NCBI GenBank assembly: GCA_029861085.1 | Contig: JAOUAE010000013.1 | Span: 1 to 18,475 of the forward strand | DNA length: 18,475 nucleotides | Direction of reading: 5' to 3' | From: Candidatus Nitrosopumilus sp. | GTDB taxonomy: Archaea > Thermoproteota > Nitrososphaeria > Nitrososphaerales > Nitrosopumilaceae | In this document: one piece after another, positions 7,875 to 15,405 of the stretch | How positions within the stretch are numbered: position 1 is the stretch's first letter | Layout: every line of letters begins with the position of its first letter | Notes under the pieces: generated by a model | What the model was told of the DNA's origin: nothing | Seen by the model: only the letters and a program-made list of their open reading frames with translations | Database searches by the model: none | Program-made: the position numbers and the translations under genes

Positions 7875-7997
7875 TCATGCCAGCATTTGTCCACATGCTA
7901 ACAGACTCTGAAACATGACAATCTCAACATCGTATTTAGATTTCTTCCATTCACAGGCAAACTGACCAGACCGGACTAGAGTAGTAACTTGTCTCAA
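7875..7997 (-). CDS. Small Cys/Trp-containing ORF, possibly a decaying paralogue
   Basis: From a TTG at 7997 the frame reads LRQVTTLVRSGQFACEWKKS, then KYDVEIVMFQSLLACGQMLA, to TGA at 7875-7877. The same frame stays open upstream to about 8036 (CAFYAQLELF). The residue mix (W, C, Y, M) is strongly protein-like for an intergenic stretch. A related copy sits at 9449-9530 with the same reading frame (LRQLALLVRS). It is either a real small gene or a truncated member of a repeated family, which I do not recognise. Confidence 0.35.
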   Translation of the reverse strand: MRQVTTLVRSGQFACEWKKSKYDVEIVMFQSLLACGQMLA

Positions 7998-8001
7998 AAA
8001 A
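7969..8001 (-). repeat. 33-base repeat, copy A
   Basis: It matches copy B at 9486-9518 without gaps at 27 of 33 positions, including an exact GACCGGACTAG block. Read on the minus strand, both copies translate to LRQ-x-x-x-LVRS, so the similarity is at protein level. Confidence 0.6.
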
Positions 8002-8044
8002 AGTTCCAATTGTGCGTAAAATGCACAGGAATTAACTTATTCAT

Positions 8045-8899
8045 CTAGAATGATTTCTTTATTTCGCCTACTAATTTTAACTGCTCAAAGTATTCCTTTT
8101 GCGAGTCAGCTCTGATGTCACATACCAGATGAGCCAATCCAACTTTTTGATATTTTTGTATTTGTGAGATTATCTCATCAATGCTTCCTACCAATCGCAG
8201 TCTAGGATGACCATCTGCCCCAGTGTATTGAGATTCGATTTTTTGATTGGCAGCAAAATTAATTCGTAAAGACCAGATAAAATTACTTTTTTTCATTTGT
8301 GTTATCTTTTGTATTCCCAAATCATACTCTTGTGCAGATATGCCAACGGGATGCCATCCATCACCAATTGATGCAACTCGCTTTAACGCTCCATCAGATT
8401 GCCCTCCAATCAATATTGGTGGACCATTATCTGATACAGGCATCGGCTCACAGGAATATCCCTGTTTTGTATACTCACCTGCCCACATCTTTTTCATTAT
8501 GACAATATTTTCTACAATAGTCTTTGTTCTATTTTTAAAATCATATCCAAGTAAATCAAACTCTTTTTTGTTCCAGCCTATTCCAACTCCAAGCATCACT
8601 CTTCCATTTGATAGCGAATCCAGTGTTGCAATCTGTTTTGCCAAAACAAGTGGTTCTCGAAGAGGAACTAAAAGTATTGAAGAGCCCAATTGAACGGTGT
8701 CAGTAATTGATACTAAAAATCCTAATGTTGTAATGCTTTCAAAAATTCTATTCCATGGAGAGTCATTTTTTGGAACAATGATGTGATCAGATGTCCATAT
8801 AGAATCAAGATTTAGTTGTTCAATCTCGAAAGCAGCGTCTTTTAGAAAACTCCTAGAAGGCAGGGCGCCATAATTTGAAAGAGAGACACCTATCTTCAT
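8045..8899 (-). CDS. LLM-class (probably F420-dependent) oxidoreductase
   Basis: A 284-residue TIM-barrel protein of the luciferase-like monooxygenase superfamily. The N-terminus MKIGVSLSNYGALPS and the segment LDSIWTSDHIIVP are typical of F420-binding members. LLVPLREPLVLAKQIATLDSLSNGRVMLGVGIGWNKKEFDLLG is the conserved central signature, given here as consecutive blocks LLVPLREPLVLAKQ, IATLDSLSNGRV and MLGVGIGWNKKEF. ILIGGQSDGALKRVA follows in the C-terminal half. These enzymes reduce or oxidise small substrates using reduced F420 or FMN; the substrate cannot be told. The start ATG has a TATA-like CTAAAATC about 26 bases upstream. It stands alone. Confidence 0.9.
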   Translation of the reverse strand: MKIGVSLSNYGALPSRSFLKDAAFEIEQLNLDSIWTSDHIIVPKNDSPWNRIFESITTLGFLVSITDTVQLGSSILLVPLREPLVLAKQIATLDSLSNGRVMLGVGIGWNKKEFDLLGYDFKNRTKTIVENIVIMKKMWAGEYTKQGYSCEPMPVSDNGPPILIGGQSDGALKRVASIGDGWHPVGISAQEYDLGIQKITQMKKSNFIWSLRINFAANQKIESQYTGADGHPRLRLVGSIDEIISQIQKYQKVGLAHLVCDIRADSQKEYFEQLKLVGEIKKSF

Positions 8900-8989
8900 A
8901 ATTAAATCAACAATTAACTAGATTTTAGATTTTATCAACCTTTAATTCAAATTCATAGTGTTAGATAGTATTTGTTCTGAAAGAAATTA

Positions 8990-9427
8990 TTATTCTTTTA
9001 ATTTAAAAAACAACCAGTTCTTTTCTTTTGGTTTAAAGTGAAGTAAACAATATCTTCCTTGTAATTTTTCTCCTTTAATATTTACAATCCATTTTTTGGG
9101 AGTTTTTTCTTCAATCTCAAATGTGCCTTTATCCCAAATTGTGACTTTTCCGGCACCATAATTTCCCTTGGGAATTTCACCCTCAAAAAGAGCATATTCT
9201 ATAGGATGGTCAGGTACAGCAACTGCTAATCGCTTTTCTTTTTCAGTTTCAGGCGGATGTTTTGGCAAAGCCCAAGATTTTAGGATATTGTCTTCTTCAA
9301 ATCTCAAATCCCAGTGTAAACGCGTTGCATGATGCTCTTGAATTACATATACTGGACGTCGTAGACTGTTTTTTTCATATTGTTTTATAATGTCTTGACA
9401 AAAACTTTCAGAGAATTCATCAGACAT
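8990..9427 (-). CDS. Stand-alone LigD-type DNA 3'-phosphoesterase
   Basis: A 145-residue single domain matching the 3'-phosphoesterase (PE) module of bacterial LigD. PE removes 3'-phosphates and 3'-ribonucleotides to leave clean 3'-OH ends for ligation. Conserved residues are all present: QEHHATRLHWDLRF gives His32/His33, His38, Asp40 and Arg42, and DHPIEYALFEGEIPKGNYG gives His74 and Tyr78. FEIEEKTPKKW and LLHFKPKEKNWLFFKLKE complete the domain. No ligase or polymerase domain is fused and none is adjacent. TATA-like ATTTATGA at 9449-9456 is 25 bases upstream. The family call is confident. Confidence 0.92.
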   Translation of the reverse strand: MSDEFSESFCQDIIKQYEKNSLRRPVYVIQEHHATRLHWDLRFEEDNILKSWALPKHPPETEKEKRLAVAVPDHPIEYALFEGEIPKGNYGAGKVTIWDKGTFEIEEKTPKKWIVNIKGEKLQGRYCLLHFKPKEKNWLFFKLKE

Positions 9428-9485
9428 TAGTCTCCAATGGGATTTCTTTCATAAATTCTTATTATTCAGATTTAGCATACATCTC

Positions 9486-9518
9486 GACCGGACTAGTAGA
9501 GCAAGTTGTCTTAAAAAA
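9486..9518 (-). repeat. 33-base repeat, copy B
   Basis: Partner of copy A. The surrounding minus-strand frame (9449-9530) reads SLKLYFLRQLALLVRSRC and then ends at a stop inside the TATA box of the 3'-phosphoesterase gene. Copy B is therefore a short coding remnant rather than a gene. Confidence 0.6.
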
Positions 9519-9525
9519 TAGAGTT

Positions 9526-9600
9526 TGAGGGAGCAAGGAGTTTATCGACAATCAATAAAAATAGAAGGTCCCCCGTTTATTCGTAAATTTAGACGGTAGA
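9526..9600 (+). other. Possible short coding remnant in the 9428-9668 gap
   Basis: The plus strand from a TTG near 9526 reads REQGVYRQSIKIEGPPFIRK before a TAG. It looks protein-like but is under 30 codons and lacks a convincing promoter. Apart from this and repeat copy B the gap is empty. Confidence 0.15.
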
Positions 9601-9668
9601 CTAGCAAGATTTTGAGAAGTTTGTTTGTTGGAAAATGGTTATTTGTTAAAAAATAATTTAACAGTACG

Positions 9669-10340
9669 TTGTCAGATAAATCTTCAAAATTAGCAGAACG
9701 AGTTTGTTTTCATTATGGGCAACAAAATCAAATTGTAAATTATATGGATGTCAGACGTGCAGATATTCAGGATTTTGAACCAATCCAATACATAGCCACT
9801 GTAGATAGTATGATTCCTGAAAAAGATTTTGAAATTGATGATTTAGCTCAGCAAATCGGAGTTGATATTGCGGACCGTGAAGTCTCTGTCTTTCTTTCTT
9901 CATTAAAAACAATTGCTTGTAAAACAGTGAAGACCACATTAGATGAGATAGTTGGAGTATTAGAACAAACACATGATGAATTATGGGATTTGGGGTTCAA
10001 TGTGGAACAACTGTTTATGCCGCGGGTATTGAAAAACGAAATTATGAAAAGAAAACAATCTACAGGGGTCAGGATTAATTTTTCAACTCAGAGCATACGT
10101 CCCATTTTGGTAAAGGAGTTAGGACATAGCCAAATCATCTTTGCAAATAAACACTGCTTTGGGAAAACATATCCTATGATAATTGATAAACAAATTTTAG
10201 TTTCAGTACGAACATGTATAAAAAATTCCGAGATTGACTGTAGTGTTATTCAAAACACGCATTTTCGTAATTTAGAATCCATGAGAAAAATTATTGTTAT
10301 AGATGCAGAAAATTCAGAGTTTTTAAATTCTGAACAATGA
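9669..10340 (+). CDS. 223-residue protein of unknown function
   Basis: Open from TTG at 9669 (MSDKSSKLAERVCFHYG). A first ATG-coded Met lies about 24 residues in, so the start is uncertain. The N-terminal third is polar. Residues about 55-125 are helical (IDDLAQQIGVDIADREVSVF, later TTLDEIVGVLEQTHDELWDL). The C-terminal third is strand-rich (SQIIFANKHCFGKTYPMIID). It has four cysteines but no paired CxxC and no membrane segment. The helix, G-F-x(5)-LFMP and strand order loosely resembles the HK97/encapsulin shell fold, but this is only an impression. A 40-base repeat starts directly after its stop, and a TFB gene follows 158 bases downstream on the same strand. Confidence 0.7.
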   Translation: MSDKSSKLAERVCFHYGQQNQIVNYMDVRRADIQDFEPIQYIATVDSMIPEKDFEIDDLAQQIGVDIADREVSVFLSSLKTIACKTVKTTLDEIVGVLEQTHDELWDLGFNVEQLFMPRVLKNEIMKRKQSTGVRINFSTQSIRPILVKELGHSQIIFANKHCFGKTYPMIIDKQILVSVRTCIKNSEIDCSVIQNTHFRNLESMRKIIVIDAENSEFLNSEQ

Positions 10341-10380
10341 CTCTTAAAGGTCAGAAAAACCATTACAATGTAAAATTCCT
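10341..10380. repeat. 40-base intergenic repeat, copy 1
   Basis: It matches 16851-16890 at 33 of 40 positions without gaps, with the exact core AGAAAAACCATTACAA. It begins at the base after the stop of the 223-residue gene. A short hairpin (TTCCT/AGGAA) overlaps its end. It may be a 3'-UTR or terminator element. Confidence 0.55.
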
Positions 10381-10510
10381 CAAAGGAAATAGAATTTCAA
10401 TTTCTCTTAAAAATTCTAAATTATTCTAAAAACACATGTGGTTTTTAAGATAAAAACTGCTAATTGTAACGTGTTAAAAAAACTAGAGTACAAATATAGT
10501 GGAGAGAGAA

Positions 10511-11416
10511 ATGATGTTTTCAAATTCTAATTGTCTACGTTGTGGAAAAAATTCTCTGTTGACTGATGAAGTTACAGGAGAACAATTTTGCTCAAAATGT
10601 GGTTATGTTATGTCTGAAAAATTAGATGCATCAGGTCCAGAATGGAGATCATTTCAAAAAGATGGAGGAGTAGATCCAACTAGGACAGGGGCTCCAACAT
10701 CACTTATGATGCATGATAGAGGACTTGCCACCATTATCAGTCCAATGAATAAAGACTCATCAGGAAAACCACTCACATCCACAATGAAAAGGACCATTGA
10801 AAGACTAAGAACGTGGGATAGCAGAAGTAAGGTCAATGCACCTGCAGATAAAAACCTCAGACAAGCATTAAGTGAGTTATCAACACTAAAAGACAAGCTT
10901 TCACTTTCCAATACAGTAATTGAAAAAGCATCATATATTTACAGAAAAGCATTGGAGAGAAAACTAGTTCGCGGTAGATCTATTTCTGCAATGATTGCGG
11001 CAACACTTTATGCAGCCTGCAGAGATGCTGAGACGCCTAGAACACTAAAAGATATTACTAATGCGGCTAATGTTCAACGAAAAGACATTGCAAAATGTTA
11101 CAGATTATTACATCATGAGTTAGAGCTTAAGGTACCAGTTGTAGATTCGATTCAATGTATTTCAAGGATTTCAAGCAAATTAAAGATCACAGAAAAGGTA
11201 AAACGATATGCAGTCAAATTGCTCCAAGAGGTACAAAAACGCAAAGAATCAGCTGGAAAGGACCCAATGGGTCTTGCAGCATCTGCATTATACATATCCT
11301 GTGTTAAAAATGAAGTATCTGTTACTCAACGTAATATGGCGGAAGCTGCTAATGTGACTGAAGTTACAATAAGAAATCGATGTAAGGAATTAAAGAGATT
11401 AAACATTGAAGTTTGA
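10511..11416 (+). CDS. tfb: Transcription initiation factor IIB (TFB)
   Basis: A 301-residue archaeal TFB that bridges TBP-bound promoters and RNA polymerase. An N-terminal zinc ribbon has Cys8-xx-Cys11 and Cys27-xx-Cys30. The B-reader/linker includes GPEWRSFQKDGG. Two cyclin repeats follow: the first, about 105-200, includes ALERKLVRGRSISAMIAATL and YAACRDAETPRTLKDI; the second, about 205-301, includes GKDPMGLAASALYISCV and a final helix-turn-helix (TQRNMAEAANVTEVTIRNRC). The start could be GTG at 10499. I chose ATG at 10511 because GGAGAGAG lies just upstream of it like a Shine-Dalgarno sequence; another ATG follows immediately. These archaea commonly carry several TFBs, so this may be one paralogue. 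Confidence 0.95.
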   Translation: MMFSNSNCLRCGKNSLLTDEVTGEQFCSKCGYVMSEKLDASGPEWRSFQKDGGVDPTRTGAPTSLMMHDRGLATIISPMNKDSSGKPLTSTMKRTIERLRTWDSRSKVNAPADKNLRQALSELSTLKDKLSLSNTVIEKASYIYRKALERKLVRGRSISAMIAATLYAACRDAETPRTLKDITNAANVQRKDIAKCYRLLHHELELKVPVVDSIQCISRISSKLKITEKVKRYAVKLLQEVQKRKESAGKDPMGLAASALYISCVKNEVSVTQRNMAEAANVTEVTIRNRCKELKRLNIEV

Positions 11417-11789
11417 TTTTGATTAGGATTTATTAACAGTTGAAATGAATTTAAACAAATTTGACGATATCTTTTGAGGGATTTGACATATTTGTTCGAA
11501 TCTCTAACCAATTCACGAACAATTATTTAAAATTGGATTACCTAAATCCTGTTGTGTTCGACTCTCTTTGTCTTGAATCCTACGGTCCATATCTGAGCCG
11601 TACTACTGAACAACGTCGGCTCATCCTCCTTTGTAGTCTCTATCTCAAAATCTTTGGACGTATTAGCTGATTATTTTATATAATTAAAGTCAAATCAGTT
11701 ATTGATTGTGTTTTAATTTGAGCACATTTAAGATAAATCCGACGTAGCGTATTTGTCTATTTATTATTTTTAAAATCAATCAATTCTTG
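11417..11789. other. Intergenic stretch with inverted repeats and coding-like debris
   Basis: This 373-base gap has no intact gene. An inverted repeat (TTGTTCG 11492-11498 with CGAACAA 11516-11522) is followed by two overlapping, mutually exclusive hairpins: TACGG 11581-11585 with CCGTA 11598-11602, and GAGCCG 11595-11600 with CGGCTC 11617-11622. The minus strand at about 11545-11673 reads FEIETTKEDEPTLFSSTAQI then WTVGFKTKRVEHNRI before a stop, with no start codon, so it may be a gene relic. Confidence 0.35.
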
Positions 11790-12758
11790 TCATTCTATAT
11801 AATCAAATGATTGAGAAACTACATTGTTCCCTGTAGTTACTGTAATTTCATATTGGCCTGTAACTAGAGGAAAATCCAAGTAATCAGAAATGCGGTCTAT
11901 TGATGATATGTTGGGAAGTGAAAAGACCAATCCTTCCGGTGTTTCAAGTCTAACAATTGCAAAATTCAGATTAACTGAATTATCGTCTGATTCTGAAATG
12001 ACATCAAAGGATACCTTACCCGCTGAGGATAATTTTACATTAATAGAAAATGGTTCAGTTGCCACCACATCCCCAGTTGTAATGCGATATGATGCATCCG
12101 TAAACTTGTCAGGTTCATGCTGTGTAGGAGTATGAAAATATGTGACAGATATTAAATTGCTTCCGGTATAAAACAGGGATGGATTGGACATCATAAAGTA
12201 TCCTGCAAACCATCCATTGGAATGAACTGGCAAGTCCAAAACTACTTTTCTGTCATTGAGACTAATATCCACAAATGAGTTATTGTTTTGTAATACGGGA
12301 TCATCAAAGTCAAACTTGCCATAGACATTGACCCTGTCTCCAAATGAATAATGGTCTTTTTCGGTCCAGATTACAAGTTCTTGTCCAAAAGAAGATGAAG
12401 AAGAAGATTCAAGTGACTTTCCTTTCTCAGACGTATCTGCAAAGGATACATCGCCAAGGGAGATATTTTTTGGTACATGCGACGAGCCTATTATGCCACA
12501 ACAGGGGTTTCCTATTCTGGTAACTATTTGTTTTTGAGGATCTGGTGGATTATCGCACATTGCGGGAAGATCAACGTATTGGCAGAACCAAAAATTATCA
12601 TATATTGCCTCTACTCGGTATCCGGTACACTCGGGATGGGTCGGAAAGGCACTACAAAAGTTGTCCCCGGCAGTAGCTGCTCCAAAAGCATTAGAATTGA
12701 AACCAGAAAATCCTGCAAAAATCCCAATAATGAGTAATAGTAAAAACAGATAACTCAT
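11790..12758 (-). CDS. Exported protein with Cys-rich N-terminus and Ig-like domains
   Basis: A 322-residue protein. Residues 1-28 are a hydrophobic signal peptide ending NSNAFGA. Residues about 32-95 contain six Cys (FCSAF, PEC, FWFC, AMC and a CC pair), suggesting disulphides or a metal site in the exported form. After a Ser-rich linker (ESSSSSSF), residues about 130-230 (WTEKDHYSFGDRVNVYGKF) and 235-320 look like two beta-sandwich domains. There is no C-terminal membrane anchor or sorting motif. Its ATG overlaps the TAA of the upstream CARDB-like gene (TAATG), so the two are coupled and probably act together at the cell surface. The function is unknown. Confidence 0.85.
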   Translation of the reverse strand: MSYLFLLLLIIGIFAGFSGFNSNAFGAATAGDNFCSAFPTHPECTGYRVEAIYDNFWFCQYVDLPAMCDNPPDPQKQIVTRIGNPCCGIIGSSHVPKNISLGDVSFADTSEKGKSLESSSSSSFGQELVIWTEKDHYSFGDRVNVYGKFDFDDPVLQNNNSFVDISLNDRKVVLDLPVHSNGWFAGYFMMSNPSLFYTGSNLISVTYFHTPTQHEPDKFTDASYRITTGDVVATEPFSINVKLSSAGKVSFDVISESDDNSVNLNFAIVRLETPEGLVFSLPNISSIDRISDYLDFPLVTGQYEITVTTGNNVVSQSFDYIE

Positions 12759-14041
12759 TACTCTTTCTCCACCATTTGAATTATTTTTTGCTCACCATAC
12801 TTTACAAAAAACGGATCTGATGAAATGATTTTTCCATTAGCGAGTATTGTAGTTACAGTGTATGGGTCATTATCATTAACAGTAGGTAAAAAATTTACCC
12901 AATCAGTAAATCCATTTTCGTTTGTGGTTAATGTAAAATTCTCACCAAATACGGTTGCACCGGATACAGGCTCTTCGTTGCTAGCCAATACCTGGAATTG
13001 CACCTTGGATGTATCAGGAATCAAGATGCTGCTTGTGCTTATCATATTTTCTTTGAGATGAGTTTTTACTGCATGGATGAATCGCCCATCAAGATATACC
13101 TCGGCAATGTATGTTGTCTCACCGGGAAGGGTGACAAGAACAGTATCATAATATTTTTCAGAGGGTGAAAGATTAGCTGTGTTTATTTTTTTTATTTCAT
13201 TGTATAATTCATCATAGATTACTATGATTACTGATGAATCTTGAAAATTATAAAATTCAGTTGGATTTTGAATCTGAAATGATAGAATAGAATCAGATTC
13301 AAGTTGAATAGGATAGATACTTGCAGTATAACTAGAACCCAACAAGGGATAGTTTTCCTCAACGGTGACTATTACTGGAATGATTTTATCAGATGAACGT
13401 ATTGATTTGCTAAAAGAAAAGGAACCGTCCTGATCTACGGGTATGGCATGTTGATTGGAGTTATCTATGGTTAATTTAACTTGGTTTGGAAGAAATTTCA
13501 TATCCGGTGAGGATAGATTTCCATTTATCGTGATGTCTTGCATCTTTGTGTGAGAATCATATTCTTGGAATATCTCAAATAGTGCGGTAGATGGTAATGG
13601 ATCCCCAATTGAGAACATTCTTTGCACGATATTGTTTGCAGAATTGTCTGTAAGATGAGATAGGGTATCATGATAGTTTAGAATTACAGTTATCACGTGA
13701 TTGCCTTCGGTTGCGGTAAATACTGGTCCCGAGGATAGCAATATACCATTTTTCACTCCAGGTTCAATGTTTGGCAGTTCTGCAATCTTTAGCAGATCCC
13801 CATTTACGAAATAACCCACAGTCACCACATCAGTGACAGACTTTGTCGAATCGATTCCCGCATTGTATATTATGGATTGAATGCTGACAGGATCTCCAGG
13901 TTGCGGGTCTGCAGGTTCTATGTAGATTTCTGACAACAATACATCTGCGCTACCTATTCTTTGTGCAGATGAAAATGTAGTAAAACTAGAAAAAATTATC
14001 GCAAGGAAGAGAGCGGTTATAATCACAAAAGATGCATTCAT
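12758..14041 (-). CDS. Exported CARDB/Ig-like protein
   Basis: A 427-residue protein if it starts at ATG 14041 (MNASFVIITALFLAI); an alternative ATG lies two codons upstream at 14047. Residues 1 to about 26 are a Sec signal peptide ending FSSAQ. Residues about 35-145 look like a CARDB domain (EIYIEPADPQPGDPVSIQS, then VGYFVNGDLLKIAELPNIEPG). The rest is beta-rich, with YDSHTKMQDITINGNLS and a carboxypeptidase-regulatory-like segment EEPVSGATVFGENFTLTTNE. There is no membrane anchor, so it is probably secreted or S-layer bound. It is coupled to the 322-residue exported protein. The gene start abuts the end of the portal/TPR pseudogene. Confidence 0.85.
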   Translation of the reverse strand: MNASFVIITALFLAIIFSSFTTFSSAQRIGSADVLLSEIYIEPADPQPGDPVSIQSIIYNAGIDSTKSVTDVVTVGYFVNGDLLKIAELPNIEPGVKNGILLSSGPVFTATEGNHVITVILNYHDTLSHLTDNSANNIVQRMFSIGDPLPSTALFEIFQEYDSHTKMQDITINGNLSSPDMKFLPNQVKLTIDNSNQHAIPVDQDGSFSFSKSIRSSDKIIPVIVTVEENYPLLGSSYTASIYPIQLESDSILSFQIQNPTEFYNFQDSSVIIVIYDELYNEIKKINTANLSPSEKYYDTVLVTLPGETTYIAEVYLDGRFIHAVKTHLKENMISTSSILIPDTSKVQFQVLASNEEPVSGATVFGENFTLTTNENGFTDWVNFLPTVNDNDPYTVTTILANGKIISSDPFFVKYGEQKIIQMVEKE

Positions 14042-14062
14042 ACACAATTCATCCTGATTATG

Positions 14063-15157
14063 TTATATATTTCTCAGTAAACTTTCTGCCGTTTCATTCC
14101 CAGGATTCAACTTCAACACTTTCTCAAAGAATCGCTTTGTATCATCAACAGAGCCATTCTCCGATAGTTACCCACTTTCTTGTATTAGGGATTGGATAAC
14201 TTGCTCTTGAAACTGTATCAGTTTGGATATGCTTTCACTAACTTTGTCTTGCTTGTCTTGTTGTAGGTATATTGATAGTAGTACGGACAGCACATCAAAG
14301 TTTGTAGCATCAATGTCCAGCGCATCATCATAAAATGATTCAGTCAGTACAAGGTTTCCTGATTTTAGCTTCCATGATTCCTGATCAATTTCCACTATTC
14401 CCACATCCCTTGGATGAATTACCTTGAGGATGTTTAGAATTGTTGGTGGGGCTAACGTGCCATCATCTAGCAGCAATCATTTTGTAAACTGCTTGACAAT
14501 CATGCACCTTCCAAAGACTGCAGCATTTTTGGATAAAGCTTGAAACTTTGTGGTCACATCAGTGTCAAGAAATGGATCTAGCGCATCATCTATCATCAAT
14601 AGCTTGTCAATGATTTCCTGATTGTCCTCCAGGAGTTTTTGCTGTGCCTCATCGTCTCCGTGCAATTTAGGATTGCGCAGCTTTAGGACTGGTCTGATTC
14701 CGTTTCCAAACTTTAGCTCTTCCTTTCTGTCGATGATTCTGCCACCGATTGAATTTGCATAGATGTCTTGTAACACCATGTAATCGAGATCATTATACGG
14801 ATTCATGAAGAACCTTGGCAAGATGTTCCTGTTTGCATGGTTTTTGATTACTGCTGCAGTTAGTGGTTTTCTCTCCTGTGATCTTGGGGAATTGTATGGA
14901 ACTACCTGATACTGCGGAATGTGTTCACGAATTTGTTCTGTAGTAAATCTTTGGTATGCACCTGTATTGTATGATGATGGGGATTCCTGCTGTGTCTCCA
15001 TGACAGCGACTGCATGAAACGGTCTTTGCTTTTTTGTCTCGGGTTTCTTTGATGATATTGGATAAGACTCTGTTAGTTTGGGTTGAGGTAAATTAGTTTT
15101 AGTGGAATTATTTTGTTTCTTTTTCTTTGATACAGTTTTCTTTTTTGTTGATGCCAA
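14063..15157 (-). pseudogene. Viral portal protein N-terminus fused to TPR remnant, two in-frame stops
   Basis: Residues 1-226 (TTG at 15157) begin with a Lys-rich tail, then NPYNDLDYMVLQDIYANSIG, FGNGIRPVLKLRN and LSKNAAVFGRCMIVKQFTK, which I read as the N-terminal part of a Caudoviricetes-type portal protein. A TGA at 14477-14479 interrupts. The same frame resumes with LLDDGTLAPPTILNILKVIH and PRDVGIVEIDQESWKLKS, still portal-like. At about 14355 it switches to TPR-like sequence (ESFYDDALDIDATNFDVLS). A TAA at 14165-14167 interrupts again, and the frame continues as VDDTKRFFEKVLKLNPGNET to TAA at 14063. It is a decayed deletion fusion. It lies downstream of terL on the same strand, the usual viral order. 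Confidence 0.75.
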
Positions 15158-15235
15158 ATAATGATTTGACTGAATTTAGTTTAATGAGAAGTATTGTTTA
15201 GAAGGAAGGAAGGAATCTTGTATTGCTAATTAAAG

Positions 15236-15405
15236 TCTTCTACTGCAACTGATTTTGGATAGCACCTACAGCAAAGATTGTTGCTGCACCAAAGCTGCCT
15301 GCACCATAACCAATCAGTATTTAGATGATATCAGAGTCGAGGTTAGATACTGCCAAATCCAGGTTGGTATCGCCATCAAATGGATCTACTGCAACTGAGA
15401 ATAGT
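15236..15405 (-). pseudogene. FG-GAP/VCBS repeat fragment, frameshifted
   Basis: The minus strand reads SVAVDPFDGDTNLDLAVSNL, then DSDII, a TAA, and in the same frame ILIGYGAGSFGAATIFAVGA. After a frame change it reads PKSVAVEDFN and then a stop. This is the SVAVGDFNGDGxLDLAVAN...GNGxGSFGAATxFAVG pattern of integrin-like FG-GAP/VCBS beta-propeller repeats, covering one repeat and the start of the next. The repeated 14-base TCTACTGCAACTGA (15238-15251 and 15385-15398) is the SVAV codon block of the two repeats. It lies between terL and portal remnants, so unrelated gene pieces have been joined. It is clearly non-functional. Confidence 0.65.

Noticed and set aside
6904..8012. 13-mer AAAGTTCCAATTG present at 6904 and 8000
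   Set aside because: Flanks are unrelated; a match of this length is plausible by chance in AT-rich DNA.
8247..8693. 148-codon plus-strand ORF
   Set aside because: Antisense shadow of the well-supported LLM oxidoreductase.
11491..11560. TTCGAAT and TTCGACT motifs like tRNA T-loops
   Set aside because: The flanking five bases do not pair in either case, and no acceptor or anticodon arm is found.
11461..11670. 69-codon plus-strand ORF
   Set aside because: It lacks a promoter at the right distance, has an odd composition (LCSLYLKIFG), and overlaps the hairpins; the opposite strand looks equally coding-like.
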